Assembly (NCBI RefSeq): GCF_020177575.1
Contig: NZ_JAHTBK010000001.1
Location: forward strand, 2,849,875-2,913,874
Reading direction: 5' to 3'
DNA: 64,000 nt
Origin: Hasllibacter sp. MH4015
GTDB taxonomy: Bacteria > Pseudomonadota > Alphaproteobacteria > Rhodobacterales > Rhodobacteraceae
Numbering within the stretch: position 1 is the first letter of the stretch; each line of letters begins with the position of its first letter. A model generated the notes under the pieces. It had not been told where the DNA came from. It worked only from the letters and a program-made list of their open reading frames with translations, and did no database searches. Positions 41,900-51,148 of this stretch are shown in pieces. The position numbers were made by a program, and so were the translations under genes.

Positions 41900-43129
41900 T
41901 CAGGTGACGAGGATCGCGCGGAAATCGTTGACGTTGGTGAGCGTCGGGCCGGGGATTACCTGATCGCCGATGGCTGCGAAGAAGCTATGGGCGTCGTTGC
42001 GGTCGAGCGCATCGGACGGGTCGATGCCTTTGGCGGCGGCCTTGGCGAGCGTATCGGGGTCGATCACGGCCCCGGCCACTTCGGCAGCCCCGTCGACACC
42101 GTCGGTATCACAGGCGATGGCGTGGATATTGTCCGCACCGTTCAAGGCCAGCGCCAGGGCGAGGGCGTATTCCGCATTTGGTCCGCCGATCCCGTCACCG
42201 CGCCGGGTGACAGTGAGTTCGCCGCCGGAGAGGATCAGCGTCCCCGGGGCGGCCTTACAGGCCAGCGCGGCGTGGGCGGCGGCGATATCGCGGGCTTCGC
42301 CTTCGATGGAATCGCCCAGCATCTCGACCGTGTAGCCCTGCGCCTTTGCCAGATCAGCGGCAGCGGCAAGGGATTGGGACGGCGCGGCGTAGATCACGTT
42401 TTCGGTCCGAGACAGGCGCGGATCGTCTGGCGTCACCGTATCGCCGCCCCGCAACAAATATTCCGCGATGGAGGCAGCGGGGGTGACGTTCCACGTCTGC
42501 AAGGCTTCCAACGCCCGGCCCGCGTCGCCGGAATGGCCGACCGTGGGTCCGCTTGCGATATCGCCCGGATCATCGCCCGGTACATCGGAGATCATCAGGG
42601 CCAGCATCCGCGCTGGATACGCCGCCGCCGCCAGCTTGCCGCCCTTGACCGCAGAGATCTGCTTGCGGATGCCGTTGATCTCTCCAATCGGGGCGCCGGA
42701 GGCGAGCAGCGCCTGGGTCAGCGCCTGCTTTTCCGCCAAGGTGATACCGCCTGCGGGCGCGGTCAGCAGCGCGGAGCCGCCGCCGGAGATCAGCGCGAGG
42801 ACGAAATCGCCTTCGCCCGCCGTCGCAAGCAGGGCAAGCAGTCGCTTCGTGGCCGCCTCCCCCGCCGCGTCCGGCACCGGATGGGCGGCCTCCACGATTT
42901 CGATTCCCTGGCAGGGGCGCGCATAGCCGTAACGGGTGATGACGAGCCCCTCACACGGGCCCCACTCGGCCTCCACCGCTTCGGCCATGCGCGCGCTGGC
43001 CTTGCCCGCGCCGACCACAAGCACCCCGCCCGCGGGTTTGGGCGGCAGGGCGGCGGCGAGGCTTTGCATCGGGTCGGCGACCTCCACCGCGCGGGCGAAG
43101 AGAGACCGGAGGAAGGTGTTGGGCGTCAA
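41900..43129 (-). CDS. Glycerate 2-kinase / MOFRL family protein (GckA/TtuD-like)
   Basis: This 409-residue protein belongs to the DUF4147-MOFRL family of glycerate 2-kinases, often labelled hydroxypyruvate reductase. Visible motifs are GVLVVGAGKASARMAEA near residues 34-50, LALISGGGSALL near 108, INGIRKQISAVKGGKLA, LMISDVPGDDPGDIASGPT near 188 and the C-terminal MOFRL part (LILSGGELTVTRRGDGIGGPN). The start is TTG at 43,127-43,129, overlapping the lacI stop as TTGA, which fits the coupled packing. The longer frame to 43,216 shadows lacI. It would channel glycerate into central metabolism. Confidence 0.9.
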   Translation of the reverse strand: MTPNTFLRSLFARAVEVADPMQSLAAALPPKPAGGVLVVGAGKASARMAEAVEAEWGPCEGLVITRYGYARPCQGIEIVEAAHPVPDAAGEAATKRLLALLATAGEGDFVLALISGGGSALLTAPAGGITLAEKQALTQALLASGAPIGEINGIRKQISAVKGGKLAAAAYPARMLALMISDVPGDDPGDIASGPTVGHSGDAGRALEALQTWNVTPAASIAEYLLRGGDTVTPDDPRLSRTENVIYAAPSQSLAAAADLAKAQGYTVEMLGDSIEGEARDIAAAHAALACKAAPGTLILSGGELTVTRRGDGIGGPNAEYALALALALNGADNIHAIACDTDGVDGAAEVAGAVIDPDTLAKAAAKGIDPSDALDRNDAHSFFAAIGDQVIPGPTLTNVNDFRAILVT

Positions 43130-44133
43130 GGAAATCGTCCTGTGCTGGAGGTGCGAGCGACCAGATCGACGGGCGCGCGGTGATCCGGGGGTGGCGTTTC
43201 GCCGTCCTGCATCCATGCCAGAAGCCGGTCAGCGGTGGCGCGCGCGAAGCCGTCGATGTCACAGGCGACAGAGGAAAGCTGCGGCCAGACCAGCGCGCAA
43301 TCCTCGATGTCGTCGAAGCCCACGATCCGGAAATCGGTGCCGAGGGTCTTGCCGGCCTTGGCGAAGCCTGCATGGAGGCCCAAGGCCACGAGGTCGTTGA
43401 AGCAGACAGCGGCATCTGCGCCAGCGTCGATGAGGGGTTGCGCAGCTTCAACGCCGAACGCGCGTGTGGAGCGGCCATGGAAGGTGAGCGGTTCGGCCGC
43501 GGCGCGCTTCATCTCGGCGAGGTAGCCGGATTTGCGTTCCTCGGTGATCTCGCGGCCCTCAACACCGCCGACAAAGGCGATGTTCTGTGCGCCCTGGTTC
43601 ATCAAATGCCGCGTGGCACGGGCCGAGCCTGCGGCATAGTCGAAGCTGGCAAAGGGAAAGAGGCCGGTGCGCGGATCGGTCTTGCGCAGGACCTGAATGG
43701 CCGGAAGGCCCGCGCGTTCGATCTGGTCGAAGGCCGCGCCGCCATCGCCGTAGGCGGGCGAGACGACAAGCGCGGAGACGCCGTGTTCAATCATGGAGCC
43801 CACCAGTTTAGCTTGCAGGTCGGCGTCTTCATCGCTGTTGGCGATGACGGTGGCGTAACCTTTGGCGGCGAGGGTCATCTGAAGGACGGTGGCGAATTCG
43901 GTGAAGAACGGGTTGCGCAGGTCGTTGATGACGAGGCCCACAAGACCGGCGGATTGCGACCGCATCTGGGCCGCGGCACGGTTATAGACATAGCCGATGT
44001 CCGCCATGGCGGCGCGGACGGCCTGCCGCGTTTCGGCCTTCACCTGCTTGGAATTCTGCAAGACGAGAGAGACGGTTGATTTCGACACGCCCGCCTTGGC
44101 GGCCACGTCGAGGATGGTGGGGCGTCGGGTCAC
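43126..44133 (-). CDS. LacI-family transcriptional regulator, inside the GMC/DUF993 operon
   Basis: The 335-residue regulator has an N-terminal helix-turn-helix, PTILDVAAKAGVSKSTVSLV (residues 4-23), then a hinge region AAAQMRSQSAGLVG and a periplasmic-binding-protein-like sensor domain with LVGLVINDLRNPFF and CFNDLVALGLH. The specificity pair in the recognition helix is K-S. It lies in the operon headed by the GMC gene at 49,063, overlapping both neighbours by 4 nt. It is the local candidate to bind the GGAACGTTCC sites at 49,083 and 59,536-59,573, which is inference. Confidence 0.93.
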   Translation of the reverse strand: MTRRPTILDVAAKAGVSKSTVSLVLQNSKQVKAETRQAVRAAMADIGYVYNRAAAQMRSQSAGLVGLVINDLRNPFFTEFATVLQMTLAAKGYATVIANSDEDADLQAKLVGSMIEHGVSALVVSPAYGDGGAAFDQIERAGLPAIQVLRKTDPRTGLFPFASFDYAAGSARATRHLMNQGAQNIAFVGGVEGREITEERKSGYLAEMKRAAAEPLTFHGRSTRAFGVEAAQPLIDAGADAAVCFNDLVALGLHAGFAKAGKTLGTDFRIVGFDDIEDCALVWPQLSSVACDIDGFARATADRLLAWMQDGETPPPDHRAPVDLVARTSSTGRFP

Positions 44134-45293
44134 GGGTCGATCCCGTGGAGCGCCAGAAGCTGGGTCATGCGCTGTGTCGCGAGGTCCGGGTCGGAGAGGA
44201 GCCGCGCCTGATCGGCGAGACGGAAAACCTGCGCGTAATGCGTGATCTCGCGGGAAGATTGGAAGCCTGCGGGCATGATGAAATGGGACTGCGCGCCGTT
44301 CAGCCAGGCGAGGAACGCGATCCCCGCCTTGTAGTATTGCGTGGGGGATTTGAAGATTTCGCGGCTGAGCGGAACGGTCGGGGTTAGAAGCGCGTGGTAG
44401 GTCTCAAGATCGTCTTGCGCGAGGGCTTCGAGGGCTTGGGACGCGGCGGGGGCGATGGCGGCGAAGATACCCAAAAGCGCGTGGGAATGATGCGTCCCGT
44501 CGCCTGCGATCAGGGGCGCATAGTTGAAATCGTCGCCGGTATAGAGGCGGACACCTTCGGGGAGGCGGGCGCGGAAGGCCTCCTCGTGGGTCTGATCGAG
44601 CAGGCTGATCTTGATGCCGTCGATCTTTGCCGCGTTGCGGTTGATGAGGTCGACGACGATCTGGTTCGTCTCCTCGATGGACGCGCCGCCCCAATAGCCA
44701 TTGAGCGCCGGGTCGAACATCTCGCCCAGCCAATGGAGGATGACGGGCTGCGATGCCTGCGCGATGAGGTCGTCATAGACGCGGGCATAGGTCTCGGGTC
44801 CCGCGCCGATGGCAGGCAGCGCGCGAGTGGCCATGAGGATGATCTGCCCTCCAGCGGCTTCAATGGCCTCCATCTGATCCGAATAGGCGGCTTTGATGCG
44901 GACGGGGTCAGTGAGGTCGCCCGGCGGCACATGGTCCGTGCCTGCCCCGCACGCGACGCGGGGACTCGCGCTGTGGACCTTGGCGGCACGCATCGTGCGC
45001 TCGATCAACTCCTTCGCCGTCTCCCAGTCCACACCCATGCCACGCTGCGCGGTGTCCATGGCCTCGGCCAAACCAAGACCCTGATCCCATAGGTTTTCGC
45101 GGAAACGCAGGGTGGCGTCCCAATCCACCGCCGGGCGGCCCTGCCACGGGTCGCGTTCGGCCAGCGGGTCACTGACGACATGGGCGGCTGCGAAAGCGGT
45201 GCGGGTGAGTGGGACGGAAGGCGCGCGAGGTGTGAGCGGGTCGCCTTGCAGCGCATAATCCTCCAGCGTTCCGGCGTAGGTGGGGAGTTTCAT
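44130..45293 (-). CDS. DUF993 family protein, dihydrodipicolinate-synthase-like TIM barrel
   Basis: The 387-residue protein begins MKLPTYAGTLEDYALQGDPL. The barrel part contains ACGAGTDHVPPGDL near residue 117, AAGGQIILMATRALPAIG near 146, VILHWLGEMFDPALNGYWGG near 186 and AKIDGIKISLLDQ near 222. The lysine in GIKIS followed by LYTGDDFNYAPLIAGDG mirrors the Schiff-base lysine segment GIKEATG...LLSGDD of DHDPS, while the YNxPxxT tyrosine motif is missing. A class I aldolase or dehydratase acting on a sugar acid is plausible. The reaction is not known to me. Confidence 0.82.
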   Translation of the reverse strand: MKLPTYAGTLEDYALQGDPLTPRAPSVPLTRTAFAAAHVVSDPLAERDPWQGRPAVDWDATLRFRENLWDQGLGLAEAMDTAQRGMGVDWETAKELIERTMRAAKVHSASPRVACGAGTDHVPPGDLTDPVRIKAAYSDQMEAIEAAGGQIILMATRALPAIGAGPETYARVYDDLIAQASQPVILHWLGEMFDPALNGYWGGASIEETNQIVVDLINRNAAKIDGIKISLLDQTHEEAFRARLPEGVRLYTGDDFNYAPLIAGDGTHHSHALLGIFAAIAPAASQALEALAQDDLETYHALLTPTVPLSREIFKSPTQYYKAGIAFLAWLNGAQSHFIMPAGFQSSREITHYAQVFRLADQARLLSDPDLATQRMTQLLALHGIDP

Positions 45294-45296
45294 GGC

Positions 45297-46883
45297 CTAT
45301 ATCCCGTGATCTTCGCGGATCATGTCGGCGGCTTTTTCGCCGATCATGATCGTGGGCGCGTTGGTGTTGGAGGAGACAACGTTCGGCATAATGGATGCAT
45401 CGGCGACGCGGAGGTTTTCGATCCCGTTGAAGCGCAGACGCGGCGTGACCACGGCGCTGTCGCCCGGCCCCATGGCGCAGGTGCCCGCGCAATGGTGCGA
45501 GGTCTTGGAATGCTGGCAGATGAAGTGGAAGTAATCGTCGTCGGTTTTGACATCGGGGCCGGGGAGTCGCTCGGCCTTGATGAAGGGTTTCAGCGCGTCT
45601 TGGGACAGGATTTCCTGCGTCAGCTTGAGGCCGCGAATGGACATCTCCCGGTCTTGCGGGTCGGCGCAATAGTTCGGGTCGATCAGCGGGGCCTTACGCG
45701 GATCGGCGGATTGCAGGCGCACGCTGCCGCGCGACCGGGGGCGGAGGTAGCACGAGTTCAGGGTCACACCGCCTTCGGGCATTGCTGCAACCCCCGCCTC
45801 GATCCCCGTGCCGAGGCCTAGGTGGAATTGCAGATCGGGGGAACGGGCGTCGGGGTCGGCGTACCAGAAGCCGCCCGTCTCGAAGAGGGAGGATGCGACG
45901 GGGCCTTTGCGCGTGAACATGTATTGCAGACCGGCGAGCGCGCTCAGGTGCGGCTTGGCGAAGCGGTCATAGGTGTGGGGGCCTGAAACCTCGGCAATGC
46001 AATAGAGGTCGAGATGGTCTTGCAGGTTGCCACCCACTTGAGGTTGGTCGAGCAGAACGTCGATACCAAGCGCGCGAAGGTCGTCGGCGGGACCGATGCC
46101 GCTGAGTTGCAGGAGGCGGGGCGAGCCGATGGCCCCTGAAGACAGAATGACCTCGGTTCCCGCGTGGATTAGAGAGCGGTCGAGCATTTCGACACCAACG
46201 GCCCTGCCCCTGTCTAACAGCATGCGCCGCACTTGCGCGCCGAGTTTCACGGTGAGGTTCGGGCGGCGTTTGTTCGGGTGAAGGAACGCCATCGCGGCGG
46301 AGGACCGGCGGGCGTTCTTCTGGGTCAGCTGGTAATAGGCGGCGCCTTCCTGCACGTCGCCTGTGACGTCTTCGTTGAACGGAATGCCGACCTCTTTAGC
46401 GGCCTCAAAGTAAGCCTCGCAGATCGGAAGGGGGGCGGCGGGTTTTGAGACGCCGAGGGGGCCGTCTTGGCCGTGATATCGGCCCGAGTAAGTGTCGTTG
46501 CCCTCGGATTTTCGGAAGTAGGGGAGCACGTCTTCATAGCTCCACCCCTCGCATCCCTTCTGTCGCCATTCGTCATAATCGAGCGGATGGCCGCGCGTGT
46601 AGATCTGTGCGTTGATGGCCGATCCGCCGCCGATCACTTTCGCCTGAGTGTAGGTGAAGACTTTGTTTTGCATATGCTTTTGGGGCGTCGTGCTCCAACC
46701 CCAAGACGCGATGCCCTTGGTCATCTTCGCAAAGCCCGCGGGCAGGTGGAAGAACGGATGGCGGTCGGAGCCGCCGGCCTCCAACAGGCAGACGGAGACG
46801 TTCGGATTTTCGCTCAGGCGCGAGGCGATCACGGACCCTGCGGACCCGCCGCCGATGATGAGGAAATCGTAGGATTCGGACAT
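45297..46883 (-). CDS. GMC family oxidoreductase (choline dehydrogenase-like)
   Basis: The 528-residue FAD enzyme has the Rossmann FAD motif YDFLIIGGGSAGSVIASRLSE near residues 5-25, the GMC signature KVIGGGSAINAQIYTRGHPLDY near 80-101, SSGAIGSPRLLQLSGIG near 251 and the active-site histidine/asparagine pair in SKTSHHCAGTCAMG near 462 and SNTNAPTIMIGEKAAD near 503. It most resembles choline/alcohol dehydrogenases. The substrate is unknown. It lies between an SDR gene and the DUF993 gene with 3-9 bp gaps. Confidence 0.93.
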   Translation of the reverse strand: MSESYDFLIIGGGSAGSVIASRLSENPNVSVCLLEAGGSDRHPFFHLPAGFAKMTKGIASWGWSTTPQKHMQNKVFTYTQAKVIGGGSAINAQIYTRGHPLDYDEWRQKGCEGWSYEDVLPYFRKSEGNDTYSGRYHGQDGPLGVSKPAAPLPICEAYFEAAKEVGIPFNEDVTGDVQEGAAYYQLTQKNARRSSAAMAFLHPNKRRPNLTVKLGAQVRRMLLDRGRAVGVEMLDRSLIHAGTEVILSSGAIGSPRLLQLSGIGPADDLRALGIDVLLDQPQVGGNLQDHLDLYCIAEVSGPHTYDRFAKPHLSALAGLQYMFTRKGPVASSLFETGGFWYADPDARSPDLQFHLGLGTGIEAGVAAMPEGGVTLNSCYLRPRSRGSVRLQSADPRKAPLIDPNYCADPQDREMSIRGLKLTQEILSQDALKPFIKAERLPGPDVKTDDDYFHFICQHSKTSHHCAGTCAMGPGDSAVVTPRLRFNGIENLRVADASIMPNVVSSNTNAPTIMIGEKAADMIREDHGI

Positions 46884-46892
46884 GGGCGCTTT

Positions 46893-47603
46893 CTACAGGC
46901 GGTGGATCGACAGACCGCCATCGACGGGGATCTGCGCGCCGGTCGCGAAGGCGAAATCGCCGCGCGCAAGGGGGACGATGACTTGGCCGATATCGGCGGG
47001 CTGGCCCCAGCGGGCGGCGGGCACGATCTGCGGGATACGGTCGGTGTAGCTTTCGGCGACGGGCGCGGTCAGGGGCGTTTCGATGATGCCGGGGCGGATG
47101 TCGAACACGCCGATATTCTCGGGCGCGAGGCGGGCGGCGAAGGCCTGGGCCAGCATCGCGGTGGCGGCCTTGGAAGTGCAATACTCGGCACGGTCGGGGC
47201 TCACCATGGTGGCGCTGACGGAGGTGATGAACGTCAGAGAACCGTAGCTGTCGGACGGATCGGCCAGCATCCGGCGGGCAACTTCTTGTGCAAGAAAGAA
47301 CGCGCCGCGCGTGTTCACGGCCATGCAACGGTCGAAGCTTTCGGGGCTCATGTCGAGGAGGTCGCCGCTGTGAAGCGCGCCGACGCCGGCGTTGGAAACG
47401 AAGGTGGTGATGGGGCCTGTTGCGTCGAGAAGTGCAGGGATCGCGTCGAGGTCGCGGACGTCGTGCTGGTGGTAGGTGGCAGGGAACGGCATCGCGGCCT
47501 CGGGTTGTTCGGAGGCCACGGCAACCTCCCACCCCGCCGCGTGGAGCGCCTGCGCGATGCCAAGGCCGATGCCTTGCTGGCCGCCGGTGATGAGGGCTTT
47601 CAT
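46893..47603 (-). CDS. SDR family oxidoreductase
   Basis: This is a 236-residue classical short-chain dehydrogenase. The N-terminus MKALITGGQQGIGLGIAQAL has the TGxxxGIG cofactor loop, then FVSNAGVG near residue 70, SVSATMVS near 130 and the catalytic YCTSKAATAML near 145. The end (PVDGGLSIHRL) is standard. The start overlaps the stop of the upstream GMC gene as ATGA. The operon suggests oxidation or reduction of a keto-sugar intermediate, which is inference. Confidence 0.92.
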   Translation of the reverse strand: MKALITGGQQGIGLGIAQALHAAGWEVAVASEQPEAAMPFPATYHQHDVRDLDAIPALLDATGPITTFVSNAGVGALHSGDLLDMSPESFDRCMAVNTRGAFFLAQEVARRMLADPSDSYGSLTFITSVSATMVSPDRAEYCTSKAATAMLAQAFAARLAPENIGVFDIRPGIIETPLTAPVAESYTDRIPQIVPAARWGQPADIGQVIVPLARGDFAFATGAQIPVDGGLSIHRL

Positions 47604-49063
47604 TGCACCAGTTCCTTTTGTTCTGCTGCTTGGCTGCTTGATGTCTCCTTGAGGTGGTCCGCCTGCCGGAGTGCCAGCGCGGCGATGGTCAGCGACGGGT
47701 TCACGGCGGCGGAAGTGGGCAGGAGCGAGGCGTCGCAGATATAGAGGTTCTCGAGGTCATGCGCCTTACCGATCGGGTCGCAGACCGAGGTTGTCGGATC
47801 GTCCCCAAGACGCGCCGTGCCGCATTGGTGGGAGGGCGTGCGGCGATCAAAGGCCTTGGAGAGGACGATGGGGAAGCCTGCCTTCCTGAGCGTTGTCTTG
47901 AACTTGGCGACCAGGGCGAGGTGCGCATCCCAGTTGGAGCGTTTCCAGTCGAGCACGATGTCATCGCCCCGGATGGTCACGCGGCTGTCGGGGTCGGGAA
48001 AGTCCTCGGACATGGCATAGAAGTCGATGGATCGGTTGGCGATCACGGCCGCAACGGGCTTTGGCAGACCGGTTTGCGCGGCGAGGATGGGGGTGGAGAC
48101 ACGGCCCAGAAGTTGCACGTTACCGAGGCCATCGAGATACCAATCGTTGATCTGGAGCGTCTTCTGGTAGACCGCGCGGTTGCGCCGGTGGCTGAGCGCC
48201 AAGACGGCGCTGGCATTGTGGTTCATGAAATTGCGGCCCACCTGATCTGAGCGGTTGGCGAGGCCATTGGGATGCGCTTCGGTCGCGGAGGTCAGCAGAA
48301 GCGCGGCCGTGTGGACGGCCCCGGCGGCAATGACGATCCGCGGCGCGGTGAACCGACCGGCGGAGGTGAGGAGGCCGGTGACACGGGTGCCATCGGATTC
48401 GATCCGGCGGACAGTGACGCCGGTGCGCAGGGTGATGTTCGGGTCGTCGAGGGCCGCTACGAGGGCCGCGCTTTCGGCATCGAGTTTGCCGCCATTGGTG
48501 TCGGGATGCGCATCCCAAGGGGTCTGGCCGCGGCTGAGCCAACGGTCGAGATCGACGGCAAGCGGAAGGGGCGATGGGGTCAGGCCCGCGCGTTTCAGGC
48601 GTCGGGCAAGGTCGGCTATGTCAGCCTCGTGGGGGATGGGCGGGTGCGGATAGGGGGCGTCGTGGGGCGGCTCCGTCGGGTCGATACTGGCATCGCCACG
48701 CACCTGGAACAGCCCCTCAGCCCGCGTGTAGAAGGGCGCAAGCGTGGCGTGGTCGATGGGCCAGTGCCGCGCGAAATCAGCCTCCCGATAGCGCATCATG
48801 ACCGCGCCGTAGAACTTGGAATTGCCACCGACATAGGCGTAGTTGCCGGGGTTGAACCGGGTGCCATCGGGGGTCAGCCACGTCTCGTCCGGGCGGAAAT
48901 GGCCGCGCTTGAAAATGGCGTCGGGGTCGCGCGCCTCCGGGCTGTCATGCAGAAGCTGGCCGCGCTCAATGATCAGCACGCGCAGGCCCGATCCCGCCAG
49001 CCCTGCGGCCAGCGTCGCGCCCCCCATGCCGGAACCGACGATGATGATATCTGCGTCGCTCAT
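47600..49063 (-). CDS. GMC family oxidoreductase, first gene of the DUF993 operon
   Basis: The 487-residue FAD oxidoreductase starts MSDADIIIVGSGMGGATLAA, with the FAD loop. YVGGNSKFYGAVMMRYREADF near residue 77 replaces the classic GMC loop, and the end carries SHQCGTARLGDDPTTSVCD near 418 and AAVNPSLTIAALALR near 455, the histidine/asparagine active-site pair. This shorter type, with a plain C-terminus, is related to the sugar 3-dehydrogenase and gluconate dehydrogenase large subunits. No small or cytochrome subunit gene is adjacent. The operator at 49,083 lies 20 bp upstream. Confidence 0.92.
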   Translation of the reverse strand: MSDADIIIVGSGMGGATLAAGLAGSGLRVLIIERGQLLHDSPEARDPDAIFKRGHFRPDETWLTPDGTRFNPGNYAYVGGNSKFYGAVMMRYREADFARHWPIDHATLAPFYTRAEGLFQVRGDASIDPTEPPHDAPYPHPPIPHEADIADLARRLKRAGLTPSPLPLAVDLDRWLSRGQTPWDAHPDTNGGKLDAESAALVAALDDPNITLRTGVTVRRIESDGTRVTGLLTSAGRFTAPRIVIAAGAVHTAALLLTSATEAHPNGLANRSDQVGRNFMNHNASAVLALSHRRNRAVYQKTLQINDWYLDGLGNVQLLGRVSTPILAAQTGLPKPVAAVIANRSIDFYAMSEDFPDPDSRVTIRGDDIVLDWKRSNWDAHLALVAKFKTTLRKAGFPIVLSKAFDRRTPSHQCGTARLGDDPTTSVCDPIGKAHDLENLYICDASLLPTSAAVNPSLTIAALALRQADHLKETSSSQAAEQKELVQ

Positions 49064-49082
49064 TACCCACTCTGCGTATAAC

Positions 49083-49094
49083 TGGAACGTTCCA
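49083..49094. promoter_or_regulatory. LacI-type operator palindrome before the GMC/DUF993 operon
   Basis: TGGAACGTTCCA is a perfect 12-bp palindrome with the central CG typical of LacI-family operators. It lies 20 bp upstream of the ATG at 49,063, between a possible -35 (TTGGAA) and a possible -10 (TATACG) on the minus strand. That position would let a bound repressor block RNA polymerase. The same core occurs twice before the Gfo/Idh gene. Confidence 0.75.
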
Positions 49095-49142
49095 ATTCCA
49101 AGCGAAAAATCAGCCCGGACACTGCTGCGCCCGGGCCGATGG

Positions 49143-50258
49143 TCAGGCGATACGGTCTTCGGTCTTGGGATCGAACAGAACCGCCTTGTCCATGTTCACC
49201 GCGAATTCAAAGGGTTGGTTCGGGTGGACATCGGCGTCCGCGCGCATTCGTGCGATGCAATCCTTGCCCGAGAGCGTGGTGCTGACGAAGGTGTCGGCGC
49301 CCGCGGGTTCGGTCACGCTGACGGTGTTGGTCAGCATCTGGATGTTGCGCGCGTTGCGGTCGGCCCCTTCGGGGTCTGTGATCGCCTCGGGCCGGATGCC
49401 GAGCATCACCTCCTTGTTGAGGTAGGCGCGATAGGCCTCCGGTGCGCTTTCGATGCGCAGAAGTTGGTCCTGCCCCTCGGCCCCGGTGATCTGGGCGTGG
49501 ATCGCGCCGTTCATCTCCACCAGTTTGGCGGAGAGGACGTTCATCGCCGGGCTGCCCATGAAAGTGGCCACGAACAGGTTGGAGGGGTTGTCGTAGATCT
49601 CCTTCGGCGTGCCGAGCTGCTGGACGTAGCCGTCATACATGACCGCGATGCGGGTGGAGAGAGTCATCGCCTCGATCTGGTCGTGGGTGACGTAGACGAT
49701 GGTGGTGCCGAGCTTCTGGTGCAGCTTCTTGATCTCGGTCCGCATGTCGACGCGCAACTTTGCGTCGAGGTTCGAGAGCGGCTCATCGAAGAGGAACACG
49801 TCGGGGTCGCGGACCAGCGCGCGGCCCATGGCGACGCGCTGACGCTGACCGCCCGAGAGCTGACCAGGTTTGCGATCCAGCAGGTTCTCGATCTGGAGCA
49901 GTTGGGCGACATCGGCCATGGCCCTGTCGCGCTCGGCCTTGGGGGTGCCCTGCATCTCTAGCCCGAAGGTGATGTTCTTGCCCACGGTCATGTTGGGGTA
50001 GAGGGCGTAGGACTGGAACACCATGGCGATGTTGCGCTTGGCGGGGGCGATGTTGTTCACGACCCGGTCCTTGATCGCGATCTCGCCGGAAGAAATCCCC
50101 TCAAGCCCCGCGATCATGTTCAGAAGCGTGGACTTGCCGCAGCCGGACGGGCCGACGAGGACGAGGAACTCCCCCTCCTCCACCTGGATGTCGACCTTAT
50201 GGAGAACCTCCACCGCGCCGTAGGATTTTGTGACGTTGTTGATGTCGAGAAATCCCAT
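49143..50258 (-). CDS. CUT1 sugar ABC transporter ATP-binding protein (UgpC/MalK-type), cassette 1
   Basis: The 371-residue ATPase begins [20 protein letters not shown]. It has Walker [10 protein letters not shown] near residues 38-46, signature [19 protein letters not shown] near 135-153, Walker [15 protein letters not shown], the H-loop [12 protein letters not shown], and the C-terminal MalK-type regulatory barrel (about residues 240-371). It is the last gene of the binding protein-permease-permease-ATPase cassette. The longer frame upstream overlaps the permease gene and is not used. Confidence 0.95.
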   Translation of the reverse strand: MGFLDINNVTKSYGAVEVLHKVDIQVEEGEFLVLVGPSGCGKSTLLNMIAGLEGISSGEIAIKDRVVNNIAPAKRNIAMVFQSYALYPNMTVGKNITFGLEMQGTPKAERDRAMADVAQLLQIENLLDRKPGQLSGGQRQRVAMGRALVRDPDVFLFDEPLSNLDAKLRVDMRTEIKKLHQKLGTTIVYVTHDQIEAMTLSTRIAVMYDGYVQQLGTPKEIYDNPSNLFVATFMGSPAMNVLSAKLVEMNGAIHAQITGAEGQDQLLRIESAPEAYRAYLNKEVMLGIRPEAITDPEGADRNARNIQMLTNTVSVTEPAGADTFVSTTLSGKDCIARMRADADVHPNQPFEFAVNMDKAVLFDPKTEDRIA

Positions 50259-50263
50259 GGGAC

Positions 50264-51148
50264 TTATCCTTTTACGCTGCCGGCCATCAGACCGCGCACG
50301 AAATAGCGGCCCGCGACGATGTAGACGAGGAGTGTGGGGCCGGCGGCCATGATGGCGCCGGCGAAATGGACGTTGTATTCCCGCACCCCGGTGGAGGAGT
50401 TGACGAGGTTGTTCAAAGCCACCGTCATCGGGGCCGCACCGCCGGAGGCAAAGGACGCGCCGAACAGGAAGTCGTTCCAGATATTGGTGAACTGCCAGAT
50501 GCAACAAACCGCGATGATCGGGCCGGACGACGGCAGCATGATGCGCCAGAAGATCTGGAAGAACCCGGCCCCGTCGATCTGGGCCGCGCGCACAAGCTCC
50601 GTCGGGAAGGCGGCGTAGTAGTTGCGGAAATAGAGCGTGGAGAAGCCGATGCCGTAGACCACGTGAACCAACACCAGGCCGGTCGTGGTGCCCGCGATGT
50701 CGAGAATGCCGAGGATGCGCGCCATCGGGATCAGGACGATCTGGAACGGGATGAAGCAAGAAAAGAGCAGCAGGCCGAAGATCCAGGTCGCGCCCCGGAA
50801 GTGCCACTTGGTCAGGACATATCCGTTCAATGCCCCCAGCACGGTGGAGATGGCCACCGCTGGCACCGCCATGGCGATGGAGTTTATGAAGTAGGGACGC
50901 AGGCCCGTGGGCTCCACCCCGATCTGGGCGGTGGACCAGGCGGAAAGCCACGGCTCGATCGTCCATTCGCGGGGCAGCGCGATCATGTTGCCCTCGGTGA
51001 TTTCGGACAGGGGTTTCAGCGAATTCACCAGCATGATCCCGAAGGGCAGCAGGTAGAACAGCGCGAACAGCAGCAGCACGAGGTAGATGAACATCCGCGT
51101 GACGTTGGAAGAGCGCATCGCGTTATCGGAGGAGGCAATGGCCATCAC
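50264..51148 (-). CDS. CUT1 sugar ABC transporter permease (MalG-type), cassette 1
   Basis: The 294-residue inner-membrane protein has six helices and the EAA loop [26 protein letters not shown] near residues 195-220. A N-terminal helix ([22 protein letters not shown]) is followed by a moderate periplasmic loop, normal for MalG. Its start overlaps the upstream permease stop by 4 nt, and it ends 5 bp before the ATPase start. Confidence 0.94.
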   Translation of the reverse strand: MMAIASSDNAMRSSNVTRMFIYLVLLLFALFYLLPFGIMLVNSLKPLSEITEGNMIALPREWTIEPWLSAWSTAQIGVEPTGLRPYFINSIAMAVPAVAISTVLGALNGYVLTKWHFRGATWIFGLLLFSCFIPFQIVLIPMARILGILDIAGTTTGLVLVHVVYGIGFSTLYFRNYYAAFPTELVRAAQIDGAGFFQIFWRIMLPSSGPIIAVCCIWQFTNIWNDFLFGASFASGGAAPMTVALNNLVNSSTGVREYNVHFAGAIMAAGPTLLVYIVAGRYFVRGLMAGSVKG

